Notes under the pieces: model-generated
Databases searched by the model: none
Seen by the model: the letters and a program-made list of their open reading frames with translations, nothing else
What the model was told of the DNA's origin: nothing
Shown: positions 17,157 to 26,408 of the stretch, piece after piece
Numbering within the stretch: position 1 is the stretch's first letter
Layout: each line of letters begins with the position of its first letter
From: Actinomycetota bacterium
GTDB taxonomy: Bacteria; Actinomycetota; Actinomycetes; Mycobacteriales; JACQDL01
Assembly: GCA_016201065.1 (NCBI GenBank)
Contig: JACQDL010000015.1
Coordinates: 1-32,888 of the forward strand
Direction of reading: 5' to 3'
Length of the DNA stretch: 32,888 nucleotides
Program-made: the position numbers and the translations under genes

Positions 17157-17444
17157 TCAAGAACCCGACCGGGACGCAGGTGCGTCATGTCCGTTCCGGT
17201 ACGGCTGCTCCGAGCAAACGGGGTCGGTGCACCACGCCAGTCCCAGGTAGCCGGGTGGAGCGCCCAGCCCGTGGGCGATGCGTGCGAGCACGTCGTAGGC
17301 GCGGACCTGACGCTGGTGCATGATGGCGCACACCTCTGGTTGGGACTGGCCGGTCAACGCACCGATGGCGTTCTGGCTGTACCCGCGGACCCGCAACAGG
17401 CGGTAGACGACCTTCAGGTCATGACGAGCCAGTGCCACACGCAT
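17157..17444 (-). CDS. short XRE-type HTH regulator, TPR part missing
   Basis: A 95-residue protein consisting almost only of a helix-turn-helix domain: LARHDLKVVYRLLRVRGYSQ, then NAIGALTGQSQPEVCAIMHQ (recognition region, about 25-44), then VLARIAHGLGAPPGYLGLAW. In related actinobacterial regulators the GLAY/W position is followed by a linker and several hundred residues of TPR repeats; here only a 24-residue tail follows. ATG 17444 has GGGAGGAG six bases upstream. GTG 17522/17525 would add 26-27 residues. It precedes tgmA on the same strand and probably controls the RiPP operon. It may be a truncated derivative of a longer regulator. Confidence 0.72.
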   Translation of the reverse strand: MRVALARHDLKVVYRLLRVRGYSQNAIGALTGQSQPEVCAIMHQRQVRAYDVLARIAHGLGAPPGYLGLAWCTDPVCSEQPYRNGHDAPASRSGS

Positions 17445-17518
17445 CGGCGGCTCCTCCCACAGGTCCTCCGGCGGCCGCGCCGGCGGTGACCACGACCGTG
17501 ACTCCCGCCCGACCGCGA

Positions 17519-17596
17519 TCACCACTCACCACCAACACGCGGACGGGATACCGAACGAAGCGGGGACGGGTTCTCCGCAACCACGAACCGGATCAT
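17519..17596 (-). CDS. possible 25-residue upstream peptide
   Basis: ATG 17596 lies seven bases after a strong AGGAGG site and opens a 25-codon frame (MIRFVVAENPSPLRS...). It ends with a TGA that overlaps a GTG (GTGA at 17522-17519) in frame with the short HTH gene. That arrangement suggests translational coupling of a leader peptide to an N-terminally longer form of the regulator. The peptide matches no family I know. Confidence 0.35.
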   Translation of the reverse strand: MIRFVVAENPSPLRSVSRPRVGGEW

Positions 17597-17614
17597 CAAT
17601 CGCCCTCCTGCTGA

Positions 17615-17634
17615 TATCGTCGAGTATCGTCGAG
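17615..17634 (+). repeat. perfect tandem 10-bp direct repeat, possible operator
   Basis: TATCGTCGAG occurs twice back to back in the 339-base gap between the two divergent regulator genes (17445-17783). A 10-base period places both copies on the same face of the helix, as expected for paired binding of a regulator. It lies just upstream of the AGGAGG of the 25-residue ORF and about 150 bases before the XRE-TPR gene. No clear -35/-10 pair was identified in the gap. Confidence 0.5.
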
Positions 17635-17783
17635 ACCGATAGAACACGGTTGAGCCTGGTCGCGGCGATGGCAGGAAGCCCGCACTTCCGGGCATCTTGA
17701 TGGCAGAACCGATGACGTGATCGAGGTTCACCGGCCTTCTGCCGACTGGACTCAGTTGGAGCCCCAGCACCGCGGAGCGTCAG

Positions 17784-19013
17784 ATGGAGAAGGTTCCCAA
17801 CCTCGTCCTCCGGGCGATCCGGGAGCAGGAACGGCACCAGAGCCGCGACGAGTTCGCCCGCGACGTAACCCGCAAAGGTGAACAGCTCGGAGAACACGTG
17901 GCCTGCGACGGACGCCTCGTCGGCAGGTGGGAGGACGGCGACGTGCGCAACCCCCGACCCGTCTACCGGCGAATCCTCGCTGCCCTGACATGCCGACCAT
18001 TCGACGAACTTGGGTTCGCGCCCACATCCCACGGCCGCTTGCCCGAGAACCTGGCCGTCAGTGCCTTGGGGGACCGGGCGGACACCGACCCAGTCACCGG
18101 AATGTGTGCCACCGCCGCTCACTACCGCAGCGCGTATCACTCCGTGCCGGCCTCCCGGTTGCTGCCCGCGGCGATCGCCCACCTCAACGTCGTGACGTCA
18201 CTACAGTCGACCCTCCAACCACCCCACCGTCGAGCGCAGGTGCTCACAGCGATCGCCGAGATGGCCACCCTGGCCGGGGTGCTGCTCGAACTCGACGCCA
18301 GTCGCCACCGCCAGGCACTGTCGTACTTCGACCTGGCCTGGTCGGCAGCGCGGTCGGCCGACGACATCGAGTTGCAGACCGTCATCCTGGGTTGTCGATC
18401 GTTCGCCCTCGGCTACGGTGGCGGGGACTACCTGCTCGCCCTTGAGTGCGCCGACCTGGCCCGCACTCTCGGAGAGATCGGCGCATGCGCCGAAACCCGC
18501 GGCTGGGTCGCCGCCGTCGCCTCGGAACATTGCGCCTCCATCGGCGATCTGGCCGGATGCCGGCAACGGCTCGAAGAGTCGTGGACAGCGCTGACCACGC
18601 CGGACTCCAGTGGCGTCGTATGGCGCGGTATCGGCGGGTTCACCCTGGACAAGCTGCGCGCCTACGAGGGTGGTGACATGTGCCGCCTCGGCCGCTACCG
18701 CGATGCTGAGGCGATCCTTGATCAGGCTCTCGACGGTCTTGACGACACGATGCCGCGCCACCGCGCCACCGCCCTGATCGACCGCGCCGAAGCCCGCCTT
18801 GGCGCGGGCGACATCGACGCCGCATGCACCGACACCAGCCAAGCCCTCCGCCTCGTCGTGCACGTCCAGCACACCGGCAACCTCAAGCGGATCAGCGCAG
18901 TTGCCGCCCGTGCGGCCGCAACCGGTGCCAGCGCGGCTCGCGCCCTGCACCGTGATGTCCAGCTCGCCAGAGCCGACTGCGGACTCCTCGTCGGAGGTTC
19001 ACGGACCCGATGA
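17784..19013 (+). CDS. XRE-family regulator with TPR-like C-terminal domain
   Basis: A 409-residue protein. The N-terminal 75 residues (LVLRAIREQERHQSRDEFAR, then LVGRWEDGDVRNPRPVYRRILAAL) form an XRE-type DNA-binding domain, and the rest is alpha-helical with TPR-like pairs such as ALSYFDLAWSAARSADD, YRDAEAILDQALDGLDD and ATALIDRAEARLGAGDIDAAC. Such proteins in actinobacteria often sense a peptide or small molecule through the TPR part. ATG 17784 has GGAG six bases upstream. The stop overlaps the HAD gene (ATGA). Its divergent position beside the graspetide genes makes it a candidate controller of that locus, though this is inference. Confidence 0.85.
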   Translation: MEKVPNLVLRAIREQERHQSRDEFARDVTRKGEQLGEHVACDGRLVGRWEDGDVRNPRPVYRRILAALTCRPFDELGFAPTSHGRLPENLAVSALGDRADTDPVTGMCATAAHYRSAYHSVPASRLLPAAIAHLNVVTSLQSTLQPPHRRAQVLTAIAEMATLAGVLLELDASRHRQALSYFDLAWSAARSADDIELQTVILGCRSFALGYGGGDYLLALECADLARTLGEIGACAETRGWVAAVASEHCASIGDLAGCRQRLEESWTALTTPDSSGVVWRGIGGFTLDKLRAYEGGDMCRLGRYRDAEAILDQALDGLDDTMPRHRATALIDRAEARLGAGDIDAACTDTSQALRLVVHVQHTGNLKRISAVAARAAATGASAARALHRDVQLARADCGLLVGGSRTR

Positions 19014-19666
19014 CCTTCACGCAAACGGCTTTGATCCTCGACTTCGGCGGTGTGCTGACCACCGATCTGTGGGCATCGATCCGGGCCTGTGCCCACCGCG
19101 AGGGCTTGCCGGACGAGGCGCTGTTGGATCTGCTCCACCACGACCACGAAATCAGGCGGCTGTTCGTCGCGCTCGAACGTGGCGACGTCAGCCAGACGGC
19201 ATTTGAGGCCCGCCTCGCGGCGGCCGCCGGAATCTCACCGGACGGGTTGCTCGCCCGGATGTGTGCGACGCTCGAACCGGACGAGGCGATGCTTGCGGCC
19301 GTGGCGACGCTCCGCGACGGCGGCGTACGCATCGGCGTGCTGTCCAACTCGTGGGGATCGGGCTACTTCGACCCCTACGACGGCTACCGGCTGGAAGATC
19401 GCGCCGACGTCGTGGTGATCTCGGACCGGGTACGGCTCCGCAAGCCCGAGCCTGCCATCTTCGCGCTCGTGCTGCGCCGGCTCGGCGTCGAGGCGAAAGC
19501 CACCGTGTTCGTCGATGACGTTGCCGCCAATCTCCCGGCCGCCCGCGCGCTCGGCATGGGCGTCATCCACCACCGGAACGCATCCGAGACCATCGTCGAG
19601 CTCGGTCACAGGTTCGGGATTCCGCTGCGTGTCGCCGGCAGGGTGACCAGCAGACTCACCGACTGA
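19010..19666 (+). CDS. HAD-superfamily hydrolase
   Basis: A 218-residue haloacid dehalogenase-fold protein. Motif I is LILDFGGVLT (nucleophile Asp near residue 11; the second Asp of DxD is replaced by Gly, as in the epoxide hydrolase/dehalogenase-like subgroup), motif II is VLSNSWGS, motif III is the lysine of RLRKPEPAIF, and motif IV is VFVDDVAANLPAARALGM. It probably acts on a small phosphorylated or halogenated metabolite; the substrate is unknown. It is translationally coupled to the XRE-TPR regulator, a pairing that suggests a shared pathway. Confidence 0.87.
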   Translation: MTFTQTALILDFGGVLTTDLWASIRACAHREGLPDEALLDLLHHDHEIRRLFVALERGDVSQTAFEARLAAAAGISPDGLLARMCATLEPDEAMLAAVATLRDGGVRIGVLSNSWGSGYFDPYDGYRLEDRADVVVISDRVRLRKPEPAIFALVLRRLGVEAKATVFVDDVAANLPAARALGMGVIHHRNASETIVELGHRFGIPLRVAGRVTSRLTD

Positions 19667-19933
19667 GACCTCGGCGGCGAGCGGCCGGCCCGGCCGAGTC
19701 CCGGGTACGCCGGGTCCCGGGCACGCGGTCGCCTACGTCGGCTCGCCCTGTTGCCGGACCTCTAGAAGACTTCCGCGCCGTGTCTATGGATTCTGGACGC
19801 CCTCCCGGTGCTTGCTTTTCGAGACGGCGCAGTCACCTTCCGCGCTCTGGCTTCACGGCGAGCGGCTGACCGAAGCGGCCCCGGACCCGGGCGGCGGATA
19901 GCTGGCGACGGCAGGCGGCGGGAAGGATTGGGC
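19667..19933 (+). other. non-coding gap before the ccm/cbb3 unit
   Basis: I see no gene here. The first 60 bases are GC-rich and self-complementary (GGCCGGCCCGGCC at 19683-19695, CCCGGG at 19700-19705 and 19716-19721) and could form a terminator for the upstream pair. From about 19740 the composition is more mixed and a promoter for the large operon should lie here, but I could not assign -35/-10 boxes with confidence. Confidence 0.5.
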
Positions 19934-19968
19934 ATGGCGGCTCCCGAATCGAGCGCGGCGAGGCGGTT

Positions 19969-19972
<4 letters not shown>
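19934..19972 (+). CDS. possible 12-codon leader ORF coupled to ccmF
   Basis: GGAAGGA (19921-19927) sits six bases before ATG 19934, which opens MAAPESSAARRL and stops at TGA 19970-19972, overlapping the ATG of ccmF (19969). ccmF itself has no clear site of its own, so ribosomes may load on the mini-ORF and reinitiate. The peptide shows no attenuator-like codon run. Confidence 0.4.
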
Positions 19973-21941
<1,969 letters not shown>

Positions 21942-21945
<4 letters not shown>

Positions 21946-22523
21946 CGGCCACCGAGCCCAGGCCGGCTGGACCCGCGCCGGAGCGAGCCCGCAACCGCCG
22001 GCGGTGGCCGCTGCTCGGGCTGGTCGTCGCCCTGGTCGCCGGCGCGGTGACCGTGCTCGGCGCCGGGATCGGCCGGGACCCAACGCAGCTGCCGCCGCGC
22101 TTCCTCGGCGAGCCCGCGCCAGCGCTGTCCGGACGGACCCTGGATGGGGGCACCTTCACCCTCGCCGAGCACCGCGGCACGGTCGTCCTCGTCAACGTGT
22201 GGGCGTCCTGGTGCGTCCCGTGCCGGCGCGAGCATCCGCTGCTCGCCGAGGTCGCCCGCGAGCTGAGCTCACGGGGGCTGCTCGTGGTCGGCGTCAACAC
22301 CCAGGACGCGCCCGCTGCGGCGGCGGCGTTCCTCGCCGCGATGGGTGGAGCGGCGTACCCGAGCCTGGACGACTCCGCCGGGCGGATCGCCGTGCAGTGG
22401 GGCACCTCCGGCGTGCCCGAGACCTTCCTCGTCGACCAGCGCGGAACCGTCCGCGCCAAGGTGACCGGGGAGGTGACCGCGCAGTGGATCAGCCAACAGC
22501 TGCTCCCCCTCCTCGGCGGCTGA
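21942..22523 (+). CDS. ccmG: membrane-anchored thioredoxin-like CcmG
   Basis: A 193-residue thiol-disulfide oxidoreductase. A cytoplasmic basic stretch (RNRRR) is followed by a membrane anchor (about residues 21-40) and an extracytoplasmic thioredoxin fold with WCVPC (C91 and C94) and a GTSGVPETFLVD cis-proline region. It reduces the CxxCH cysteines of apocytochromes, or CcmH, before haem attachment. ATG 21942 overlaps the ccmF stop. The fold is shared with DsbE/ResA; position between ccmF and ccmH decides the call. Confidence 0.92.
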
Positions 22524-23389
22524 GCACCGGCCGGCTCGGCTGGCCGGTCGCGCTGCTGGTGTTCGCGCTGCTCGCGGTCGCCGGGGTGATCCAAGCGGCG
22601 CAGCCGGCCGGCCCGCCGACCCAGGCCGACCAGGCTGCGGCCCTCGCGGCCGAGCTGCGCTGCCCCACCTGCCAGGGACTGTCGGTGGCCGACTCCAGCT
22701 CCCCGCTCGCCCGGAGCATGCGGACGGTGATCACCGAGCAGCTCGCAGCCGGCCACGACCCGGCCGAGATCCGGGCGTACTTCGTCGACCGGTACGGCGC
22801 CTGGGTGTTGCTGGAGCCGCCCGCCCACGGTCTGGGGTGGCTGGTGTGGATCGTCCCGCTGCTCGCCCTGCTCGTGGGCGTCGCCGCGATGGTGTCGGCG
22901 ATCACCGGGTGGCGGCCGCCAGACGCGCTGCGCTGGGGTGCCTTCGGCATCATCTCCGTTGCCGCGGTCGCCGTCGTCCTCGCCGGCCAGCATGCCGGCA
23001 CCGCCACTGCCGGCACCGGCACTGGCGGCCCCAGCACAGCCGCCGCAGACACGCAGTCCAGCCCCGCGGCGGTCGCACCGGACGCACCAGCCGTGGACCT
23101 GTCCGCGCTGCAGGCTGCGGTGGCCCGCCACCCGGCGGACACCCCGGCCCGTCTCGCGCTGGCCGCGGTCGCCCTGGAGGCCGGCAGGCCTGACATCACC
23201 CGGACACAGGCGGCCGCCGTGCTGGCCCGCGACCCGGCGAACCCAGACGCACTGCTGCTGCGCGGGCTCGCCCCGGAGCGTGCCGGCGACCCGGTGGCGG
23301 TGGCGGCGTTGCGCCGGTTCCTCGCGGTCGCGCCGCCGAACCATCCGGGCCGGCCACTGGCCCAGTCGCTCACCGGGAGCACGCCATGA
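22484..23389 (+). CDS. ccmH: CcmH, apocytochrome thiol reductase with C-terminal TPR-like part
   Basis: About 301 residues. A membrane helix near the N-terminus precedes LRCPTCQGLSVADSSSPLA, the CcmH redox motif (C60 and C63), and ITEQLAAGHDPAEIRAYFVDRYG; two more helices (LGWLVWIVPLLALLVGV and an IISVAAVAVVLAG segment) follow. The C-terminal 110 residues (LQAAVARHPADTPARLALAAVALEAG and on) resemble the TPR part of CcmI, so this is a CcmH-CcmI-type fusion. The start is uncertain: GTG 22484 has GGGGAGG ten bases upstream and overlaps ccmG by 40 bases; CTG 22520 (CTGA overlap) and GTG 22559 are alternatives. Confidence 0.9.
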   Translation: MDQPTAAPPPRRLSTGRLGWPVALLVFALLAVAGVIQAAQPAGPPTQADQAAALAAELRCPTCQGLSVADSSSPLARSMRTVITEQLAAGHDPAEIRAYFVDRYGAWVLLEPPAHGLGWLVWIVPLLALLVGVAAMVSAITGWRPPDALRWGAFGIISVAAVAVVLAGQHAGTATAGTGTGGPSTAAADTQSSPAAVAPDAPAVDLSALQAAVARHPADTPARLALAAVALEAGRPDITRTQAAAVLARDPANPDALLLRGLAPERAGDPVAVAALRRFLAVAPPNHPGRPLAQSLTGSTP

Positions 23390-23853
23390 CGCCCCGTCGG
23401 GCGGCCGGGCGGGTCGCGCTCATCACCGCGCTGGCCGTGCCGGCCACGACCGGCTGCGCCGCGGACACACCGGCAGCGGCCCAGGCCGGACCGCCGGTGG
23501 CCACCATGCGGGTCGGGCTGGTCGAGTGGGGGTTCGCCACCTCCGCGGGCGCGCTGCGGGCGGGCCCGGTCACGTTGCAGGTCACCAACGCCGGTACGAC
23601 CGCACACGACCTGCGGGTGCTGGCCGGCGACCAGGTGCGGGGCGTCACGCCCGCACTGCGTCCGGGCCAGCGGACGACACTCCAGGTCGACCTGGGCGGG
23701 CTGTCCAGCGTGACCTTCCTGTGCACCCTGCCCGGTCACCGCGAGCAGGGCATGCGCCGCGAACTCCCCGTCGTGGCCGACTCCAGCCCCACCGATTCCA
23801 GCCCCACCGGGACGACCACGGTGACCACCGCCGAGGAGGTGCCCCTCTCGTGA
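23386..23853 (+). CDS. type 1 copper (cupredoxin) lipoprotein
   Basis: A 155-residue exported blue-copper-like protein. A twin-basic N-terminus and hydrophobic stretch lead to a lipobox-like TTGC (C24), suggesting lipid anchoring outside the membrane. The four copper ligands are in order: H74 (TAHDL), C113, H118 and M123 in CTLPGHREQGM, spacing C-x4-H-x4-M as in plastocyanin/azurin-type proteins. The C-terminus is a Thr/Ser-rich tail. It overlaps ccmH (ATGA) and the next gene (GTGA). Placed just before the oxidase genes, it could carry electrons to CcoO/CcoN, in parallel with or instead of a cytochrome c. Confidence 0.87.
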   Translation: MTPRRAAGRVALITALAVPATTGCAADTPAAAQAGPPVATMRVGLVEWGFATSAGALRAGPVTLQVTNAGTTAHDLRVLAGDQVRGVTPALRPGQRTTLQVDLGGLSSVTFLCTLPGHREQGMRRELPVVADSSPTDSSPTGTTTVTTAEEVPLS

Positions 23854-24062
23854 CGATCCCCCCGCCGAGAACCACGGCCGAGCTTCCGCCCGATCCGTCG
23901 GGCGGCCCATCTGCCGACCGGCAGGCGCCCCAGCACGGAGCGGCGACCTTCTACGATCCGGACCGGCACCCGTGGCCGCCGAACGCGGCCCAGGTCAGGT
24001 TGTTCGTGCTCGCCCTCGCGCTGCTCGGACTGCCGCTGGCGTGGTGGGCGGTGAGCCGATGA
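23850..24062 (+). CDS. unrecognised 70-residue single-pass membrane protein
   Basis: GTG 23850 overlaps the cupredoxin stop and the TGA overlaps the ccoN start (ATGA). The first 45 residues are proline-rich and soluble, with FYDPDRHPWPPNAAQVR before one C-terminal membrane helix (LFVLALALLGLPLAWWAV). I do not recognise a family. Its place immediately before ccoN and overlaps on both sides argue that it is a real accessory or assembly subunit of the oxidase. Confidence 0.72.
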   Translation: MTIPPPRTTAELPPDPSGGPSADRQAPQHGAATFYDPDRHPWPPNAAQVRLFVLALALLGLPLAWWAVSR

Positions 24063-25540
24063 CCGTGCACGCTCCCCCTCCCGAGACGGCCACGGCAACC
24101 ACGGCGACACCGGTCGTCGGGACCCACCTGCCGCCGGAACCCACCTCCGTCGAGTCCGACCTGGCCCGGGCGCACGCGATCGCCGGGCTGGTGCTGCTGC
24201 TCGGCGCGGCCGCCTTCGGGATCATGGTCGCGACCAAGTTCACCGCACCGCAGTTCCTCGGCGACCGGGCGGCGCTGACCTGGGGGCGGCTGCGCTTCGC
24301 GCACACCCAGGGGATCCTCTACGCCTGGCTGATGAACGGCTTCTTCGCCTTCGCCTACTACGCCGTGCCCACCCTCAGCGGGCGACCGGTGCTCAGCCGG
24401 GCCCTGGGCTGGTGGCTGTTCTGGATCTGGAACGTCGGCGTCGTGCTGCTCGGCTGGGTCATGGTGCTCAGCGGCACCAGCCAGTCGGTGGAGTGGGGCG
24501 AGTTTCCCATCGTCGTCGACGTCATCACCCTCGGCGCGTTTCTCGGCTTCGTGGCGCAGTTCCTCGCCCCGTACCTGCGCCGGCCCCGCGCCGGGCTCTA
24601 CGTGGCGAGCTGGTACTACGCGCTGGCGCTGACCTTCACCCCGGTGGCGTTCGTCATCGGCCAGTTCGTGCCCGAGTACTTCGCGCCCGGCGCCATCGGC
24701 GCGATCCTGTCCGGGTTGTGGATCCATGACGCGGTCGGCCTGCTCGTCACCCCGATGTCGCTGGCCATCGCCTACTACGTGATCCCTGCGGTCACCGGAC
24801 GGCCGATCTTCAGCCACTTCATGTCGCTGACCGGCTTCTGGGGGCTGGTGTTCTTCTACCCCCTCAACGGCATCCACCACTACGTCTTCTCCCCGATCCC
24901 GATGCATACCCAGCAGATCGCCATCATGGCGTCGATCTTCATGGGGCTGACCGTGATCGTCCTGGTCGCCAACCTGCTGCTCAGCCTGCGCGGCTGTGCC
25001 CGCCTGACGATGTCGAACGTCGCGCTGCGCTTCGTCTGGGTCGGCACGGTCTTCTACCTGCTCGTGTCGTTGCAGGGCTCGTTCCAGGCGGCGATGCCGG
25101 TCCAGGAGCAGATCCACTTCACCGACTTCGTCATCGGCCATTCGCACCTGGCGATGGCCGGGTTCGCCACGTTCATCATCATCGGCGGCATCCTGCACGC
25201 GTGGCCCCGGATCGCCGGGCGCCCCTTCCACGCCCGGTACGCGCACTGGGCCTTCTGGGTGGCCACCATCGCCCTCGTGACGATGGTGGGTGACCTGACC
25301 ATCGTCGGGATGCAGCAGGCCGGCATGTGGATAAGCGGGGCCTCCTGGATCGACAGCGTCGTCGCCTCCCGGAGCGCGTGGATGATCCGCACCGTCAGCG
25401 GCACGTTCCTCGCCGTCGCGTTCGTGCTGCTCCTGGTGGCGCTGCTGCGCCGGCCGGGGGCCGAGGACACCGAGGAGGCGCCGGCCGGCGCCGTCACCAG
25501 CGAGCCCGTGGCGGCGCGCGGCGCCGTGGTGAGCGCATGA
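24059..25540 (+). CDS. ccoN: cbb3-type cytochrome c oxidase subunit I
   Basis: A 493-residue haem-copper oxidase subunit with about 12 helices that reduces O2 and pumps protons. The low-spin haem ligand is probably H82 (RFAHTQG). CuB ligands are H223 (WIHDAVG) and the pair H273-H274 (GIHHYVF); Y267 in WGLVFFY matches the cross-linked tyrosine of cbb3 oxidases, with the 44-residue H-to-Y spacing of the P. stutzeri enzyme. The haem-binding pair is H361/H363 (IGHSHLAM). The usual HN after the first CuB ligand is HD here. The NorB catalytic-site glutamate motif is not seen, so nitric oxide reductase is less likely. Overlaps on both sides couple it to its neighbours. Confidence 0.93.
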   Translation: MTVHAPPPETATATTATPVVGTHLPPEPTSVESDLARAHAIAGLVLLLGAAAFGIMVATKFTAPQFLGDRAALTWGRLRFAHTQGILYAWLMNGFFAFAYYAVPTLSGRPVLSRALGWWLFWIWNVGVVLLGWVMVLSGTSQSVEWGEFPIVVDVITLGAFLGFVAQFLAPYLRRPRAGLYVASWYYALALTFTPVAFVIGQFVPEYFAPGAIGAILSGLWIHDAVGLLVTPMSLAIAYYVIPAVTGRPIFSHFMSLTGFWGLVFFYPLNGIHHYVFSPIPMHTQQIAIMASIFMGLTVIVLVANLLLSLRGCARLTMSNVALRFVWVGTVFYLLVSLQGSFQAAMPVQEQIHFTDFVIGHSHLAMAGFATFIIIGGILHAWPRIAGRPFHARYAHWAFWVATIALVTMVGDLTIVGMQQAGMWISGASWIDSVVASRSAWMIRTVSGTFLAVAFVLLLVALLRRPGAEDTEEAPAGAVTSEPVAARGAVVSA

Positions 25541-26214
25541 GTGGGGAGGGAGACACCGACATGGACGCGGTCCAGGACCCTCCGCCGGCACCGCCCGGCC
25601 GACCGTCCCGCCTGGTGCGGATGCTGGAACGGGGGACGACCGTCATGCTGCTCGGCGGGGTCGGCTCGCTGGTGCTGTCCTTCCTGGCGCTCGGCGTCGT
25701 GCCCACCATCGAGCTGACCCACCAGATGAACCAGAGCACGCCGGCGTCGTGGAAGCCGATGAACGCCGAGGAGCAGCTCGGCTTCACGGTGTACAAGCGC
25801 GAGGGGTGCGCCTACTGCCACACCACCTTCGTCCGGGACATCCCCTCCGACGTCGCCCGCTTCGGTCCGGCGGGGGAGGCATGGGAGTACCGCGACCAGT
25901 ACCCGCAGCAGTGGGGCACCCGCCGGGTCGGTCCGGACCTGTCCCGCGAGTCCGGCCTGCGCTCGGACGCCTGGCACTACGCGCACCTGTACGACCCGCG
26001 CAGCACGGTGCCGCAGTCGGTCATGCCGGCCTACCCATGGCTGTTCCAGCAGCAGCCGGGCGGTGGCGCGGTGCCCACCGAAGAGGCCCGAGGGCTGGTC
26101 GCCTACCTCAACTACCTGGGCCGGGCCATCCAGGTGAGTGGTGCGCAGACCGAACGCGGCAGGGCCGTGGACGGCAGCACCGCGACGCGCAACCACGACG
26201 TTGGGCCGAGGTGA
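25537..26214 (+). CDS. ccoO: cbb3-type cytochrome c oxidase subunit II (mono-haem)
   Basis: A 225-residue membrane-anchored cytochrome c. One helix (about 35-55) is followed by CAYCH (91-95), the WGTRRVGPDLSRE segment (126-138) and SVMPAYPWLF (161-170) with the axial methionine, all hallmarks of CcoO. It receives electrons for CcoN. ATG 25537 overlaps the ccoN stop; ATG 25561, eight bases after GGAGGGAG, is an equally good start and would remove eight residues. Haem attachment depends on the flanking ccm genes. Confidence 0.94.
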   Translation: MSGEGDTDMDAVQDPPPAPPGRPSRLVRMLERGTTVMLLGGVGSLVLSFLALGVVPTIELTHQMNQSTPASWKPMNAEEQLGFTVYKREGCAYCHTTFVRDIPSDVARFGPAGEAWEYRDQYPQQWGTRRVGPDLSRESGLRSDAWHYAHLYDPRSTVPQSVMPAYPWLFQQQPGGGAVPTEEARGLVAYLNYLGRAIQVSGAQTERGRAVDGSTATRNHDVGPR

Positions 26215-26408
26215 CCGGGATGCGCCTGCACGAGGTCATCGTGACCGTTGCCTTCTGGCTGGGCTTCGGGCTCATCGCGGCGTTCGTCATCGTCGGCCTG
26301 GCCAGCCCACAGGTCCGGCGCTGGTTGCAGCGCCCGGCCGAGGAGATGGTCGAGCGGGACCGGTCCCGGTGGGGCGGCGGCCCCACCGGTGGAGGTGACT
26401 CATCGTGA
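26211..26408 (+). CDS. 65-residue single-pass membrane protein in ccoQ position
   Basis: GTG 26211 overlaps the ccoO stop (GTGA); ATG 26220 is an alternative. One membrane helix (VIVTVAFWLGFGLIAAFVIVG) is followed by a charged cytoplasmic-type tail (RRWLQRPAEEMVERDRSRW) and a Gly-rich end. It lies where ccoQ sits in proteobacterial ccoNOQP operons, but the sequence is not recognisably CcoQ. An oxidase stability role is an inference from position. Confidence 0.72.
   Translation: MTGMRLHEVIVTVAFWLGFGLIAAFVIVGLASPQVRRWLQRPAEEMVERDRSRWGGGPTGGGDSS

Noticed and set aside
19683..19721. Strong rho-independent terminator
   Set aside because: The GC-rich self-complementary runs overlap one another and no clear single stem with a T-run can be drawn; noted only as a possible terminator.
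24059..25540. Nitric oxide reductase NorB instead of CcoN
   Set aside because: CuB histidine spacing and the conserved tyrosine fit cbb3 oxidases, a CcoO gene follows directly, and the NorB glutamate motif is absent.
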